A stretch of DNA of 64,000 bases from Armatimonas sp043757465 (GCF_043757465.1 NZ_JAYVPL010000002.1:25411-89410), one strand, 5' to 3'. Counted from the stretch's first letter, positions 1-8,566 are shown. Notes: a model not told the origin generated them from the sequence alone. Program-made: numbers and translations.

Positions 1-1
1 T

Positions 2-712
2 CTCTTCCCTGTTTTTGCACGTGCACGGGAACAAGCTCGCAAGACAACCTGCCTGTCTAACCTAAAGCAGATCGGTACATCCATGATGATGTATGTCCAA
101 GACTACGACGAAACCTATCCCTGGCTCATGATGGATGGGCGTAATAACAACCGTACCACCGGTCTCAGTCAGAATATGATCAATGTTGCCTCGCCTGCGC
201 TAAACGGGGTTCGCGGACTGTTCCTAGAATACACTCTACAGCCCTACGTCAAGAACCTGGGGCTCTTTGGTTGCCCCACTTTGCGTCCCACGATTCCGGC
301 GCTCGATGGCAGTGGCCTCCCGATGCATACCATGGGCTCGTATGCCTATTCCTACGGTGGAATCGGTGCAACTCCCTCTCCCGGCGGCGGAACTCCTCTG
401 GAGCTCTTCCTGCGCCTCGTCGGCCCGTCTCTGGGAGCTCCCTACAACGATAACAACCCACAAAACCACTTCATTGCCGGACAGTCCATGGCAGTGGTGG
501 GCCAGCCAGCCAAGACCATCATGGCCTTCTGCGACTCCTACGGGGCCCATGCCGCTGTCAGAGATGCCCAGGTGATTCCCGCATCGTTTGGAGGAACGGG
601 TGAAAACGCCGTGGGAGCGACGGTGGGAGTCTTTGCGGATGGACACGCGCTCTTTAAGAACGGAAAGTTCCTGGACCTCGTGCGCATCGTCATGGAGCCT
701 CTGAATCAATGA
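2..712 (+). CDS. Prepilin-like protein (DUF1559-type), 5' truncated by window edge
   Basis: The frame is open from base 2, and the first visible residues LFPVFARAREQARKTTCLSN continue the type IV prepilin N-terminal helix whose start lies outside the window. They are followed by a QIGTSMMMYVQDYDETYPW segment, the conserved post-helix motif of Armatimonadota/Planctomycetes pseudopilins. The C-terminal part has the usual end motif FADGHALFKNGKFLDL. In the family the hydrophobic helix anchors a surface or secreted globular domain after prepilin peptidase cleavage; the individual function of these many paralogues is unknown. The stop overlaps the next gene by 4 nt (ATGA), so the two are probably co-translated. 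The annotated length is a minimum. Confidence 0.9.
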   Translation, partial: LFPVFARAREQARKTTCLSNLKQIGTSMMMYVQDYDETYPWLMMDGRNNNRTTGLSQNMINVASPALNGVRGLFLEYTLQPYVKNLGLFGCPTLRPTIPALDGSGLPMHTMGSYAYSYGGIGATPSPGGGTPLELFLRLVGPSLGAPYNDNNPQNHFIAGQSMAVVGQPAKTIMAFCDSYGAHAAVRDAQVIPASFGGTGENAVGATVGVFADGHALFKNGKFLDLVRIVMEPLNQ

Positions 713-933
713 AACAGTCGCTCCCGACCGGTGTTATTATTGGCGTAATCGCTCTGCTCGTGATCGGGCTGGGCCTGCTGATCTGGAAACAGACCCAGAG
801 TACGGTCGAGCGTGATTCCCAGGGAAATCTTGTCACCGGCATTGATATCAGTAAGATAAAGAGTCCCGCTGAGATCAAGGCGGATATGGACAAGATGGTT
901 CGGGACGAGAAAGCGGCCAAGGGCACTCGCTAA
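709..933 (+). CDS. Small single-span membrane protein
   Basis: This 74-residue protein starts within the stop region of the prepilin-like gene (ATGA overlap), which fixes the start and suggests translational coupling. After MKQSLPTG there is one strongly hydrophobic segment (about residues 9-26, VIIGVIALLVIGLGLLIW), then a polar, charged tail ending in DKMVRDEKAAKGTR. No family is recognised. The topology (short N-terminus, one helix, soluble tail) and position behind a pseudopilin suggest an accessory membrane protein, but that is only inference. Confidence 0.7.
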   Translation: MKQSLPTGVIIGVIALLVIGLGLLIWKQTQSTVERDSQGNLVTGIDISKIKSPAEIKADMDKMVRDEKAAKGTR

Positions 934-945
934 AACCAACACTTG

Positions 946-978
946 CCCGCCGAGGGATTTTAATCCCCGGCGGGTTTT
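946..978. terminator. Bidirectional rho-independent terminator
   Basis: A GC-rich stem (cccgccgaggga at 946-957 against tccccggcggg at 964-974) is followed by TTTT on the + strand and preceded by an A-rich stretch that gives a short U run on the - strand. It sits between the convergent 3' ends of the small membrane protein and the MFS gene, and the MFS stop codon (960-962) lies in the loop. Confidence 0.75.
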
Positions 979-2219
979 GGTTCCTCGGGACGCAGGCTCT
1001 CCAGCGAGCCAAGCCCTCGAAGGGAGGGCCACTTCGCCGCCACCCCACTCACGACCAGAACGGTTCCAATCCCACCCAGTACCACAGAGGTCACCGCTCC
1101 TAGCCAGCGAGCGACGTAGCCCGACTCTGCCGCGCCCAGCTCGTTGGAGATCCCGATAAACACGGAGTTTACCGCCGAGACGCGCCCCTGCATCTCTCTT
1201 GGTGTCTTGGCCTGCACCAGGGTATGACGCACCACCACACTGATATTGTCCGTGGCACCGGTGAGAGCCAAGGCAAGTAGCGAGAGATAGAAGTTCGTCG
1301 AGAGACCAAAGACAACGGTCGCTATCCCGAAGCCCGCCACAGCCCACAAAAGCGCGACACCAGCGCGCTTTAGTGGGGCACGGTAGGCAATAGTAAGTCC
1401 CACGATCAGGGCTCCTACCGCCGGAGCCGCCCGGAGCCAGCCCAGCCCCGCCGGACCAACATGGAGAATATCACGGGCATAGACCGGCAGTAGTGCCGTC
1501 GCACCACCAAAGAGCACCGCGAGCATATCCAGTGTCAGCGCCGCAAGAATCAGTGGCTGCCCGCGCACAAACGCCGCGCCCGCCGCGAGCCGGTGCACGA
1601 TACCTTCTGCCGCCCCCCGGGTGATGAACAGCGGCGTGGGTCGCAGAAAAATCACGCAGAACCAGAATAGCCCCAGAGAGACCGCCGCGATGATATAACT
1701 CGGCCACGCGACATGAAACAGCGCCAGAAGTGCGCCCCCCACTGCCGGTCCCCCCAGCGAGGCAAGCTGCCAGCGTGATGTGTTCCAGGCAATGGCATTG
1801 GAGAGGGTTTCCTGGGAGACAAGCTGAGGCAAGAGGGCTGCGCGGGCGGGGTTCGCGACAGCCTGAAAGAGTGACTCCACTAGGAGCAATGCGTAAAGGC
1901 TCCAGATCGGGGCGCTCTTATAGGAAAGCCAGGCCAGCCCCAGCATACAGAGAAAAACAAACGGCAGTGTCCAGAGAAGAATCCGTCGCCGGTCTTTTCG
2001 GTCGGCCAGATCGCCTGCGGGGAGCGCGAGCGCCACGATAGGAATCGCCTGGAGCAGCCCCAGAAAGCCGAGCGCACCAGGGTCGTGGGTGCGCTCGTAC
2101 AGCTCCCAGCCAAGCGCGACCGAGAAGATCTGCCCTCCAAACGCCGAGGCCAGCCCGCCCAAAGCAAAGAGACGGTAGTTTGCGGAGCGGAGGGCGGCGT
2201 AGGGATCACGGGGCATCAT
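960..2219 (-). CDS. MFS transporter (MFS_3 / enterobactin-exporter-like)
   Basis: The product is a 419-residue major facilitator with about 12 hydrophobic segments, starting MMPRDPYAALRSANYRLFAL, a typical opening of the MFS_3 family. The loop after helix 2 has GDLADRKDRRR, a variant of the MFS motif A. The frame stays open upstream to 2432, but that part is antisense to ribE. Position 2219 is chosen because a TATACT box ends exactly 6 nt before this ATG, as for many genes here. The family exports small molecules, siderophores or drugs by proton antiport; the substrate cannot be read from sequence. It is divergent from ribE with only 37 bp between the start codons. Confidence 0.85.
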   Translation of the reverse strand: MMPRDPYAALRSANYRLFALGGLASAFGGQIFSVALGWELYERTHDPGALGFLGLLQAIPIVALALPAGDLADRKDRRRILLWTLPFVFLCMLGLAWLSYKSAPIWSLYALLLVESLFQAVANPARAALLPQLVSQETLSNAIAWNTSRWQLASLGGPAVGGALLALFHVAWPSYIIAAVSLGLFWFCVIFLRPTPLFITRGAAEGIVHRLAAGAAFVRGQPLILAALTLDMLAVLFGGATALLPVYARDILHVGPAGLGWLRAAPAVGALIVGLTIAYRAPLKRAGVALLWAVAGFGIATVVFGLSTNFYLSLLALALTGATDNISVVVRHTLVQAKTPREMQGRVSAVNSVFIGISNELGAAESGYVARWLGAVTSVVLGGIGTVLVVSGVAAKWPSLRGLGSLESLRPEEPKPAGD

Positions 2220-2225
2220 CACCCG

Positions 2226-2231
2226 AGTATA
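2226..2231 (-). promoter_or_regulatory. -10 box TATACT for the MFS gene
   Basis: On the - strand, TATACT is followed by 6 nt (cgggtg) and then ATG at 2219, predicting a leaderless transcript. It lies 13 nt from the ribE -10 box in head-to-head orientation. Confidence 0.55.
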
Positions 2232-2244
2232 CCGGTCAGCGCGG

Positions 2245-2250
2245 TACAAT
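2245..2250 (+). promoter_or_regulatory. -10 box TACAAT for ribE
   Basis: The gcggTACAAT sequence is followed by 6 nt and then the ribE ATG at 2257, predicting transcription from the start codon itself. With no 5' leader there is no room for an FMN riboswitch before this riboflavin gene. Confidence 0.6.
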
Positions 2251-2256
2251 AAGACC

Positions 2257-2934
2257 ATGTTCACAGGAATCGTTGAGGCAGTTGGGAAAATAGTGACGCT
2301 GGACTCAGGGCGTGACTCGGTGCGGCTAAGCGTATCGGCGGCGCGCATTGCTGAGGACGTGGCAATCGGCGACTCGGTGGCGGTAAACGGGGTTTGTCTG
2401 ACGGTAGTTGAGATCGCTGCACCGCAGCTCACGTTTGAGGCGGTCTACGAGACACTGCGCCGGACGACACTGGGCCAGCGCCGTGTGGGCGATCCGGTAA
2501 ACCTGGAGCGTGCCCTACAGACGAATGGGCGCTTCGGAGGGCATATTGTGCAAGGCCATATTGATGGTACCGGGCGCATCGCCTCGATCCGGCCCGTTGG
2601 GGATTCCTGGTTCGTTTATGTCGAGGCTTCGCAAGATCTACTGCGCTATGTTGTCACTAAAGGCAGTGTCTGTGTGGATGGCATCTCCCTTACGGTAATG
2701 GACGCCGATGACAAGGCATTCTCCCTCTCGATCATCCCCCATACTTGGGAGAACACCACGCTGAAAGACCGACGTGCAGGCGACTCGGTCAATATCGAGA
2801 CCGATATTATTGGTAAGTACGTCGAGAAACTCATGGGCGGCTGGGCACCCGGCGGCGGGCGTGGCGTCACCCTAGACTTACTTGCTCGCAGCGGCTATAT
2901 CGAGCCCGAGCCGGAGGCATCACGCCGATGGTAG
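2257..2934 (+). CDS. ribE: Riboflavin synthase, alpha chain
   Basis: This enzyme dismutates two 6,7-dimethyl-8-ribityllumazine molecules into riboflavin and a pyrimidinedione. It starts with the canonical MFTGIVEAVGKI and has two similar lumazine-binding barrels: the first about residues 1-97 (SVAVNGVCLTV) and the second about 98-195 (FGGHIVQGHIDGTGRI, then GSVCVDGISLTV). At 225 residues it is slightly longer than the roughly 200-215 residues usual for the family, with an extra C-terminal tail. It overlaps ribBA by 7 nt, so the two are an operon. No lumazine synthase (ribH) or ribD follows in this window. Confidence 0.95.
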   Translation: MFTGIVEAVGKIVTLDSGRDSVRLSVSAARIAEDVAIGDSVAVNGVCLTVVEIAAPQLTFEAVYETLRRTTLGQRRVGDPVNLERALQTNGRFGGHIVQGHIDGTGRIASIRPVGDSWFVYVEASQDLLRYVVTKGSVCVDGISLTVMDADDKAFSLSIIPHTWENTTLKDRRAGDSVNIETDIIGKYVEKLMGGWAPGGGRGVTLDLLARSGYIEPEPEASRRW

Positions 2935-4148
2935 AGCCTGAGTTCCACTTTGATCGGATAGAGGATGCCATTGAGGATCTGCGCGCCGGTAAGCTGATCA
3001 TCTTGGTGGACGATGAAGACCGCGAGAACGAAGGAGACTTCGTGATGGCGGCACAGTTTGTGACGCCCGAGATCATCACCCTCATGAACCGCCGCGCCAG
3101 TGGGATTATTACGGTTCCAATGAGAGCGGAGCGTTTAGAGGAGCTAAGTATCCCGCCACAAGTGCAGGACAACACGGAGGCCATGCGCACCGCGTTCCAT
3201 GTGGCTGTAGATGCCCGTGACGGCACCACAAGCGGCTCTAGCGCTCAGGACCGGGTGCGGACGATCCAGAAGCTCGCCGACCCGACCTCCGTTCCCGCTG
3301 ATTTCAACCGCCCGGGCCATGTCAGCCCGCTCATGGCGCGCAACGGGGGAGTTCTGAAGCGCCCAGGTCATACGGAGGCAACAGTGGATCTCATGCGTCT
3401 GGCGGGGCTTCAGCCCGTGGGGGTGATCTGCGAGATCATGGGCGATGATGGCGAGATGCTGCGTCTGCCTGGTTTAGCAGCACTCGCCAGGGAGTTGAGG
3501 CTAAAGCTCTGCACGATTGCGGACTTGATCCGCTACCGCCGCCGCACCGAAAAACTCGTCAAGAAGCTTGCGGTTGCACAGCTTCCCACCCGGTTTGGGA
3601 CATTTGCCGCTCACGCCTACATTAGCGAGGTGGATAACAACGAGTACTTAGCGCTGGTTCTGGGAGAGATCACCCCCAACGAGCCGGTTCTGTGCCGCAT
3701 TCATAGCTCGTGTGTTACGGGGGATCTGCTGGGTTCGCTGCGCTGCGACTGTGGCGATCAGCTCCAGCTCGCGATGGAGAAAATCGCTGCCGAGGGCCGG
3801 GGGGTGCTGCTCTATATCGAGCAGGAGGGCCGTGGGATCGGGCTCGTCAATAAGATGCGCGCCTATGCCCTCCAAGATCAAGGCGCGGACACGCTCGATG
3901 CCAATACCATGCTGGGCTTCAAAGTGGACTCCCGTGACTACGGGATCGGGGCACAGATTCTCGTGGATCTGGGGCTACGCAAGCTGCGCCTCATGACCAA
4001 CAACCCCGGAAAGCGCGATGGCCTCCAGGGCTTTGATCTCAATGTCACCGAGCGTGTCCCCTTGCCCATCACGGCAAATCCGCACAACGCTCGCTATTTA
4101 GAGACCAAACGCACCCGCATGGGCCACGACCTTCCCCCCGCTCCCTAG
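2928..4148 (+). CDS. ribBA: Bifunctional DHBP synthase / GTP cyclohydrolase II
   Basis: This 406-residue fusion supplies both precursors of riboflavin. The N-terminal RibB domain (about 1-205) makes 3,4-dihydroxy-2-butanone 4-phosphate from ribulose 5-phosphate and shows DDEDRENEGDFV, the RRASG motif and HTEATVDLMRLAGL. The C-terminal RibA domain (about 210-400) opens GTP; it has the zinc-binding cysteines in IHSSCVTGDLLGSLRCDC and the EQEGRGIGLVNKMRAYALQD motif. Both active sites look intact. It overlaps ribE by 7 nt. Its TAG stop lies inside a CTAG palindrome that also encodes the stop of the convergent PEP-CTERM gene. Confidence 0.95.
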   Translation: MVEPEFHFDRIEDAIEDLRAGKLIILVDDEDRENEGDFVMAAQFVTPEIITLMNRRASGIITVPMRAERLEELSIPPQVQDNTEAMRTAFHVAVDARDGTTSGSSAQDRVRTIQKLADPTSVPADFNRPGHVSPLMARNGGVLKRPGHTEATVDLMRLAGLQPVGVICEIMGDDGEMLRLPGLAALARELRLKLCTIADLIRYRRRTEKLVKKLAVAQLPTRFGTFAAHAYISEVDNNEYLALVLGEITPNEPVLCRIHSSCVTGDLLGSLRCDCGDQLQLAMEKIAAEGRGVLLYIEQEGRGIGLVNKMRAYALQDQGADTLDANTMLGFKVDSRDYGIGAQILVDLGLRKLRLMTNNPGKRDGLQGFDLNVTERVPLPITANPHNARYLETKRTRMGHDLPPAP

Positions 4149-4876
4149 CGACGGCGGCGGTGCAGCGCGATGCCTCCCAGCAAAACAAACACTAAGCTGG
4201 CAGGCTCAGGGATTAATGCAAAGGGAGCTGGGTTTGACGCAAAGGTGCCTGTGCCATCCGCAGTAAAACTATTGATGTAGCTGTTACCATTCCTCGAAAA
4301 ATCAGGTGTTGCCGCACTAAATGTCAAGGAATAGTCACGGCGCGTCGTGTTATCAAAGTGGACGAAGTCCGAGCTCATGGTTACCAAGTCACCAAGAACG
4401 CCGTTCTGTGAACCAGATAAACTGGGGTTGGTAGACCCATCATCACCTGACAAACGTCCCCCAAGACGCCCTGCATTTCCACCAGAGTTCGCCACCATTC
4501 TCAGTAATTCACTTTTACCATTCACCGGCGTATTCGCAGTAAAGACCATTGTGATATTAGTCATGGACTGACGTAGCGTCCCGCCTCCTAGATCCTCACC
4601 TGGGGCTCCGACGGAGGAGGTCAGTGTCATCGTAGCCGGGATGACAGTGGCGAAGCCAATGCCATTATATTCATTGTTCACCTGGTAGTAAAAGTTAATT
4701 GCCTGAGGGGCTGTCAGGTTGAATGTACTTAAGCTCCCCGCATTTGTAAAAGTATAGGGCCGAGTTCCGCCCGCTTGAGTGAAGTTCGCAAAAGTGGTGA
4801 GTTGCGCCTGAGCGGCAGTGGTGAGAAGAGCCATCACGGCTCCCAGAGTCAAATTCTTAACAATAACACGATTCAT
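4145..4876 (-). CDS. PEP-CTERM sorting-domain protein
   Basis: This 243-residue exported protein has a signal peptide (MNRVIVKNLTLGAVMALLTT then AAQAQ) and ends with IPEPASLVFVLLGG followed by a hydrophobic stretch and HRRRR. That is the PEP-CTERM tripartite signal recognised by exosortase. The middle is Ser/Thr/Asn/Gly-rich and without a recognised domain; such proteins usually go to the cell surface or extracellular matrix. A good Shine-Dalgarno sequence (gggagg, 9 nt before ATG) fixes the start, so unlike many neighbours this mRNA has a leader. The 3' end overlaps ribBA by 4 nt in convergent orientation. No exosortase gene is visible here. Confidence 0.85.
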   Translation of the reverse strand: MNRVIVKNLTLGAVMALLTTAAQAQLTTFANFTQAGGTRPYTFTNAGSLSTFNLTAPQAINFYYQVNNEYNGIGFATVIPATMTLTSSVGAPGEDLGGGTLRQSMTNITMVFTANTPVNGKSELLRMVANSGGNAGRLGGRLSGDDGSTNPSLSGSQNGVLGDLVTMSSDFVHFDNTTRRDYSLTFSAATPDFSRNGNSYINSFTADGTGTFASNPAPFALIPEPASLVFVLLGGIALHRRRR

Positions 4877-5206
4877 CTATAAAGACCTCCCGAAACTAAT
4901 GCACATCACTTGATTCTTGCCAGCGGTGACTTTGCGGAATACGGCCTGATTATCGGCCCTTGAAATAGGAAACTGGAGATTGTTTTCCCCTGGTAACACG
5001 ACCAGCCTCGGGCACACTAGGTCATGCGCATCACTTCCAAGGCGGGCCGCGCCCTTGTTTTGCTTAGGCACGATGGGAAGTCGTATGTACTGTTTGATCT
5101 CCAGACGCGCCCAACTAAACCGGCCAATCGCAACGATAAAACACTGAGCCTTAATGTAAAAGCTCACAACTTGGAACATTGCGTCGGGGTGAAACGTTCA
5201 GGAAGT
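4877..5206. other. Intergenic region without a supported gene
   Basis: This stretch holds the 5' leader and Shine-Dalgarno of the PEP-CTERM gene and the upstream region of the + strand membrane protein. Open frames exist on both strands (for example - strand 4877-5179), but their translations have no recognisable family features and look like chance frames. No convincing hairpin or riboswitch was seen. Confidence 0.4.
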
Positions 5207-5719
5207 ATGCTGGCTGGAAATTTAAATCACTCGCTATCCGTGTTGATTCCCTGCGGGGGCGCACTGGCGATTGCGCTGCTGGGGGGACTCTCCCTGCTCT
5301 ACCACTCGCGTTTTCGCTGGACAAGGAACCTCATGGTGCTCGGGCTGGGGCGGCAGGGCACCGGTGTCTATCGAGGGCGTGCCATTCAGGTCACGCGTCA
5401 GAGTAGCGCGGTGACGATCACGATCCGGATTCGCAACCCCGCCCGGCTCTACGATGAGCTGAGTAGCGAAGGAGTCGTGCCTGGCCTTCCCTGGATCAGC
5501 GAGATCGCCGCCATGCAGCTCAACACCCTTGCCTTCGCCCGCCGTGTCTGGGATCGGTGGCATATCCAGCTCAAGGGGGAGACTCTCCAGATCTCCTGCG
5601 CCACGGTTCGCCCCGAGCGCCTGCGCTTTCTACTCGATCTGGCGTGCGACTTAGCGGAAGGCATAGATCGGTTTGGCGAGGCACGCCCCGTGCTTCGTCT
5701 GCGGCGGCGTGCGGTCTAG
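5207..5719 (+). CDS. Hypothetical single-span membrane protein
   Basis: From the ATG at 5207 the product is 170 residues, with one hydrophobic segment near the N-terminus (about residues 9-28, SVLIPCGGALAIALLGGLSL) followed by a basic stretch (YHSRFRW) and a soluble domain of about 135 residues. No family is recognised. The frame is open further upstream to 5024, but those codons do not look protein-like. A GTG at 5189 with GGGGTG context is an alternative start. The C-terminal half (RPERLRFLLDLACDLAEGID) resembles the helical ends of small cytoplasmic domains. It precedes rlmN by 28 nt. Confidence 0.55.
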   Translation: MLAGNLNHSLSVLIPCGGALAIALLGGLSLLYHSRFRWTRNLMVLGLGRQGTGVYRGRAIQVTRQSSAVTITIRIRNPARLYDELSSEGVVPGLPWISEIAAMQLNTLAFARRVWDRWHIQLKGETLQISCATVRPERLRFLLDLACDLAEGIDRFGEARPVLRLRRRAV

Positions 5720-5747
5720 AAGCCCAGACGTGATATAAAACCCTATC

Positions 5748-6848
5748 ATGATGCAGACACTGGTAGGCCATACAAGCGCCGAACTGACGGAACTTCTCAC
5801 TTTAAAAGGCCTTCCCGGCTACCGAGGCAAGCAGCTTGGCAAGGGACTGTACACGCGATTCTTACGCGATTTCGAGGGTTTCACCGATCTTCCCAAAGCC
5901 CTGCGCGAGCAGCTTGCCCAGGAATTCACCCTCGCCCCCTGCACGGAGCGTAGCATTCAGAGCGCACCCGACGGTACGGAAAAGTATCTTCTGAACCTCC
6001 CCGATGACGAAGTGATCGAGGCTGTTTATCTGCCCTACGACGAGCGGACATCGGTGTGTGTGTCGTCGCAAGTGGGCTGCCCGATGGCCTGCTCGTTTTG
6101 TGCTACGGGTACGGAGGGTTTGGCGCGCAATCTAACGGCAGGCGAGATCGTAGACCAGCTTTTGTTTATGCAGGCTAAACACCCCGAGCAGCGCATCTCC
6201 CACCTGGTGCTCATGGGCATGGGGGAGCCGCTCCTGAACCTACCCAACGTCCTCAAGGCACTGCGCCTGATCCACGACGAGGTCGGCCTTTCCTACCGCA
6301 ATATCACGGTCTCCACGATTGGCGTCGTCCCCGCGATGGAGAAACTCGCGGCGGAAAACCTGCCCATTACGCTGGCTGTCTCGCTGCATGCTCCCAATAA
6401 CGCCCTGCGCTCCGAGCTCGTGCCCCTCAACGAGAAGTACCCCATCAGCCGTCTTCTGGAGGCGTGTCGAGACTATGTGGAGGCCACGAGCCGCCGCATC
6501 ACGTTCGAGTATGTCTTGATGGCGGGGATCAACGACACGGAAAAAGAAGCCCATGAGCTGGGTGTGCTGCTGCGCCGCCAGCCGCTCTGCGCCGTGAACA
6601 CGATTCCCTACAACACTACCGATGTCGCTGCCCGCTACCAGCGCCCTACCCCGGAGGCCGCCCGGCTCTTCCGTGAGATCGTCGCCTCGTACGGGGTGAA
6701 CATTACCCAGCGCTACGAAAAAGGCCACCGAATTGCCGCCGCCTGTGGACAGCTCAAGCGCTCCACTCTGAAGCTCGGCTCAACCATGCGTCCGCTGCCC
6801 CTCTTATCCGAAGTCCCGACGGAGGCAGTGCCGGAGCCCGCGGCGTGA
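5748..6848 (+). CDS. rlmN: Dual-specificity RNA methyltransferase RlmN (23S rRNA A2503 / tRNA A37)
   Basis: This 366-residue radical SAM enzyme methylates C2 of A2503 in 23S rRNA and A37 in some tRNAs. The 4Fe-4S binding cysteines are C111, C115 and C118 in GCPMACSFCATG. The N-terminal domain (RGKQLGKGLYTRFLRDFEGF) and the GMGEPLLN and SLHAPNNALR motifs are typical. The end (YEKGHRIAAACGQL) contains the conserved C-terminal Cys that forms the methyl-enzyme intermediate with a second Cys. Two ATGs are adjacent (5748, 5751); a TATAAA box lies 8 nt upstream. Its stop overlaps the GTG of the next gene by 4 nt (GTGA). Confidence 0.95.
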   Translation: MMQTLVGHTSAELTELLTLKGLPGYRGKQLGKGLYTRFLRDFEGFTDLPKALREQLAQEFTLAPCTERSIQSAPDGTEKYLLNLPDDEVIEAVYLPYDERTSVCVSSQVGCPMACSFCATGTEGLARNLTAGEIVDQLLFMQAKHPEQRISHLVLMGMGEPLLNLPNVLKALRLIHDEVGLSYRNITVSTIGVVPAMEKLAAENLPITLAVSLHAPNNALRSELVPLNEKYPISRLLEACRDYVEATSRRITFEYVLMAGINDTEKEAHELGVLLRRQPLCAVNTIPYNTTDVAARYQRPTPEAARLFREIVASYGVNITQRYEKGHRIAAACGQLKRSTLKLGSTMRPLPLLSEVPTEAVPEPAA

Positions 6849-8536
6849 CCACAGATGAGTGGCGGGAAAAGCTCGCTGCTCTGCCCTCCAAAGAGATTCA
6901 CCGCCTGCTCAAGAACGAGCCCGATGTCACGGCCAAGATTAGCACGGGGTTTCGTCCGGGTGCGGAGACGCTCAAGAATCCCATCGTCTTGAAGCGCCTC
7001 GCCGAGGCTCTGCCAAACAACCCAAAGCTCGCCGAGGCTCTTGAGGGCCTCGAACCCACCCCGGCTCCGCTCGCTCCTCGCTCTGCCGATCTTTCCTTGC
7101 CGCTGCCGCAACGCCCAGAGGGCACCCAGGTGGCCGCGAGCGGTGCGGGTGGCCGGGTCGGTTCAGACGAAAAGCTCCACATGAAGCTCAAAGAACTGCG
7201 AGCAGCTTTAAAAGACAAAGACACGCAGCTAGCCCAGCAAGCCGTCCGGCTAGCACAGCTAGAGAAAGAGCATGCTGCGACACTAGCCGAGCGAGACTCA
7301 GAGCGCCTGGCACGCGAAGCGGTCGCCGCCAAGCTTGAGCGCGAGCGCCGCCGAAAAGCACCCGATCCCGTCCCCGTCGCACCTTCCCGATCTGCCCCCC
7401 CTCTAACCGTCGCGCGCGCCCTGGGAGCGCCCCAAGGGGAGCAGGCAGGGTGGGTTCCCGAGGCCCTCACGCGCCTCCTCCTACGCGGCCACGATGTCAC
7501 CGTCCTAGCCCTCAGCCACGAGCTTCTCACCGATGAGACACTTCCCGTGGCGGCACGCGCGGGAATCCAAGGAGTCTACGCTTTCACACTGGAGAGCCTC
7601 GGTGCCCCCGAAGCCCCGGAGCAGTGCCGCGCTGCCACCGACGCGTTTCTGAGTGCGGGACAGCTTCTCGAAGCCGGAGAAGCCCTGCGACGTTCCCTCA
7701 CAAAGAACACACCGAGTGCCGCAGAGCGTGCCCTGCTCCAGCGGCTTCTGGCGCTCGCGGAGCGGCGGGGCGAGCTGGAAACGCTGGGACAGTGGGTTGC
7801 CAGCCAACGAAATACGCACCCTAGCGCTTTCGCCTGCCTCGGTAAAGCGCTAGAGAGTGCCGGCAAGAAATATGCCGGACTCCTGCCCACGGCCAGCAAA
7901 GCAAAGCTCGCGCCCGATGCAATGGTCGCACTTCCCACCTCGGCAAAGAGCGTGGCCAGTGTCACGGCGCGGCAACTCGTGACAGCGGTAGATGCGGGCG
8001 ACGGCGCACGGATCACAAAAGCGCGTGCAGGAATCGCCGCACTGCGCACGGGTAATCCGAGCCTCGCCGAGGCGCTACTAGAGGCAATCGGGGCTCTCTC
8101 CGCTCCGGCGCTCATCACACTAACAGCGTTACGGCTCCGGCCCGTAATCGTGGACGCGTCTAATGTGGCACGGCACATCGCCGACCCGCTGGCGGCGCTC
8201 GTGGCGAAAAAACAAACGGCCTCGCTCGCGCAGCTTCTCCAGCTCCGTGAGTTTCTCCTGAGCCACGGGTTCTTTCCTGTACTTTGCATCGCCGATGCCA
8301 ATCTGCGACATCTGGTGAGCGAGAAAGCGCTTTATGTCTCGCTGGTCGAGCGGCATATTATCCGTGAGACGCTCCCGGGAACCAGTGCCGACGAGCTGCT
8401 TCTGACCGAGGCCCACGCCCACAATGCGCCGCTGATCACCAACGATCGCCTAGCCGACTGGGGCAAGCAGGCGGAAGGCATCGAGCGGCTGGGCTTCACC
8501 GTTCATAAAAACGGTATCTGCCTTCTACCCTCGTGA
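6845..8536 (+). CDS. Coiled-coil protein with C-terminal NYN/PIN ribonuclease-like domain
   Basis: This 563-residue protein starts with GTG overlapping the rlmN stop. Three parts are visible: an N-terminal helical region (1-105), a charged coiled coil (about 118-175, MKLKELRAALKDKDTQLAQQ and onward), and an alpha-helical repeat-like middle. The C-terminal domain (about 430-563) starts with RPVIVDASNVAR and continues with CIADANLRHLV, GTSADELLLTEAHAHNAPLI and TNDRLADW. This is the pattern of Zc3h12a-type NYN/PIN nucleases, where spaced Asp residues (VDASN, ADAN, SADE, TNDR) bind metal. Coupling to an RNA-modifying enzyme fits an RNA-related role, but the substrate is unknown. Confidence 0.75.
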   Translation: MTTDEWREKLAALPSKEIHRLLKNEPDVTAKISTGFRPGAETLKNPIVLKRLAEALPNNPKLAEALEGLEPTPAPLAPRSADLSLPLPQRPEGTQVAASGAGGRVGSDEKLHMKLKELRAALKDKDTQLAQQAVRLAQLEKEHAATLAERDSERLAREAVAAKLERERRRKAPDPVPVAPSRSAPPLTVARALGAPQGEQAGWVPEALTRLLLRGHDVTVLALSHELLTDETLPVAARAGIQGVYAFTLESLGAPEAPEQCRAATDAFLSAGQLLEAGEALRRSLTKNTPSAAERALLQRLLALAERRGELETLGQWVASQRNTHPSAFACLGKALESAGKKYAGLLPTASKAKLAPDAMVALPTSAKSVASVTARQLVTAVDAGDGARITKARAGIAALRTGNPSLAEALLEAIGALSAPALITLTALRLRPVIVDASNVARHIADPLAALVAKKQTASLAQLLQLREFLLSHGFFPVLCIADANLRHLVSEKALYVSLVERHIIRETLPGTSADELLLTEAHAHNAPLITNDRLADWGKQAEGIERLGFTVHKNGICLLPS

Positions 8537-8562
8537 GTTTGCACTTTGTGAGTTTGCACTTT
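8533..8562 (+). repeat. Perfect 15-bp tandem duplication upstream of a promoter
   Basis: gtgagtttgcacttt occurs twice back to back (8533-8547 and 8548-8562), just upstream of the TACAAT box at 8567. The first copy contains the TGA stop of the preceding gene. It may be an operator pair or a replication-slippage duplication. Confidence 0.8.
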
Positions 8563-8566
8563 GCGG

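Noticed and set aside
2232..2256. FMN riboswitch before ribE
   Set aside because: Only 37 bp separate the divergent start codons and the -10 box is 6 nt before the ATG, so there is no leader.
2220..2432. N-terminal extension of the MFS gene by 71 codons
   Set aside because: It is antisense to ribE, has no family features, and a -10 box with standard spacing marks the ATG at 2219.
4877..5179. Open frame of 100 codons on the - strand before the PEP-CTERM gene
   Set aside because: No start signal, no family features, and composition like the shadow of non-coding DNA.
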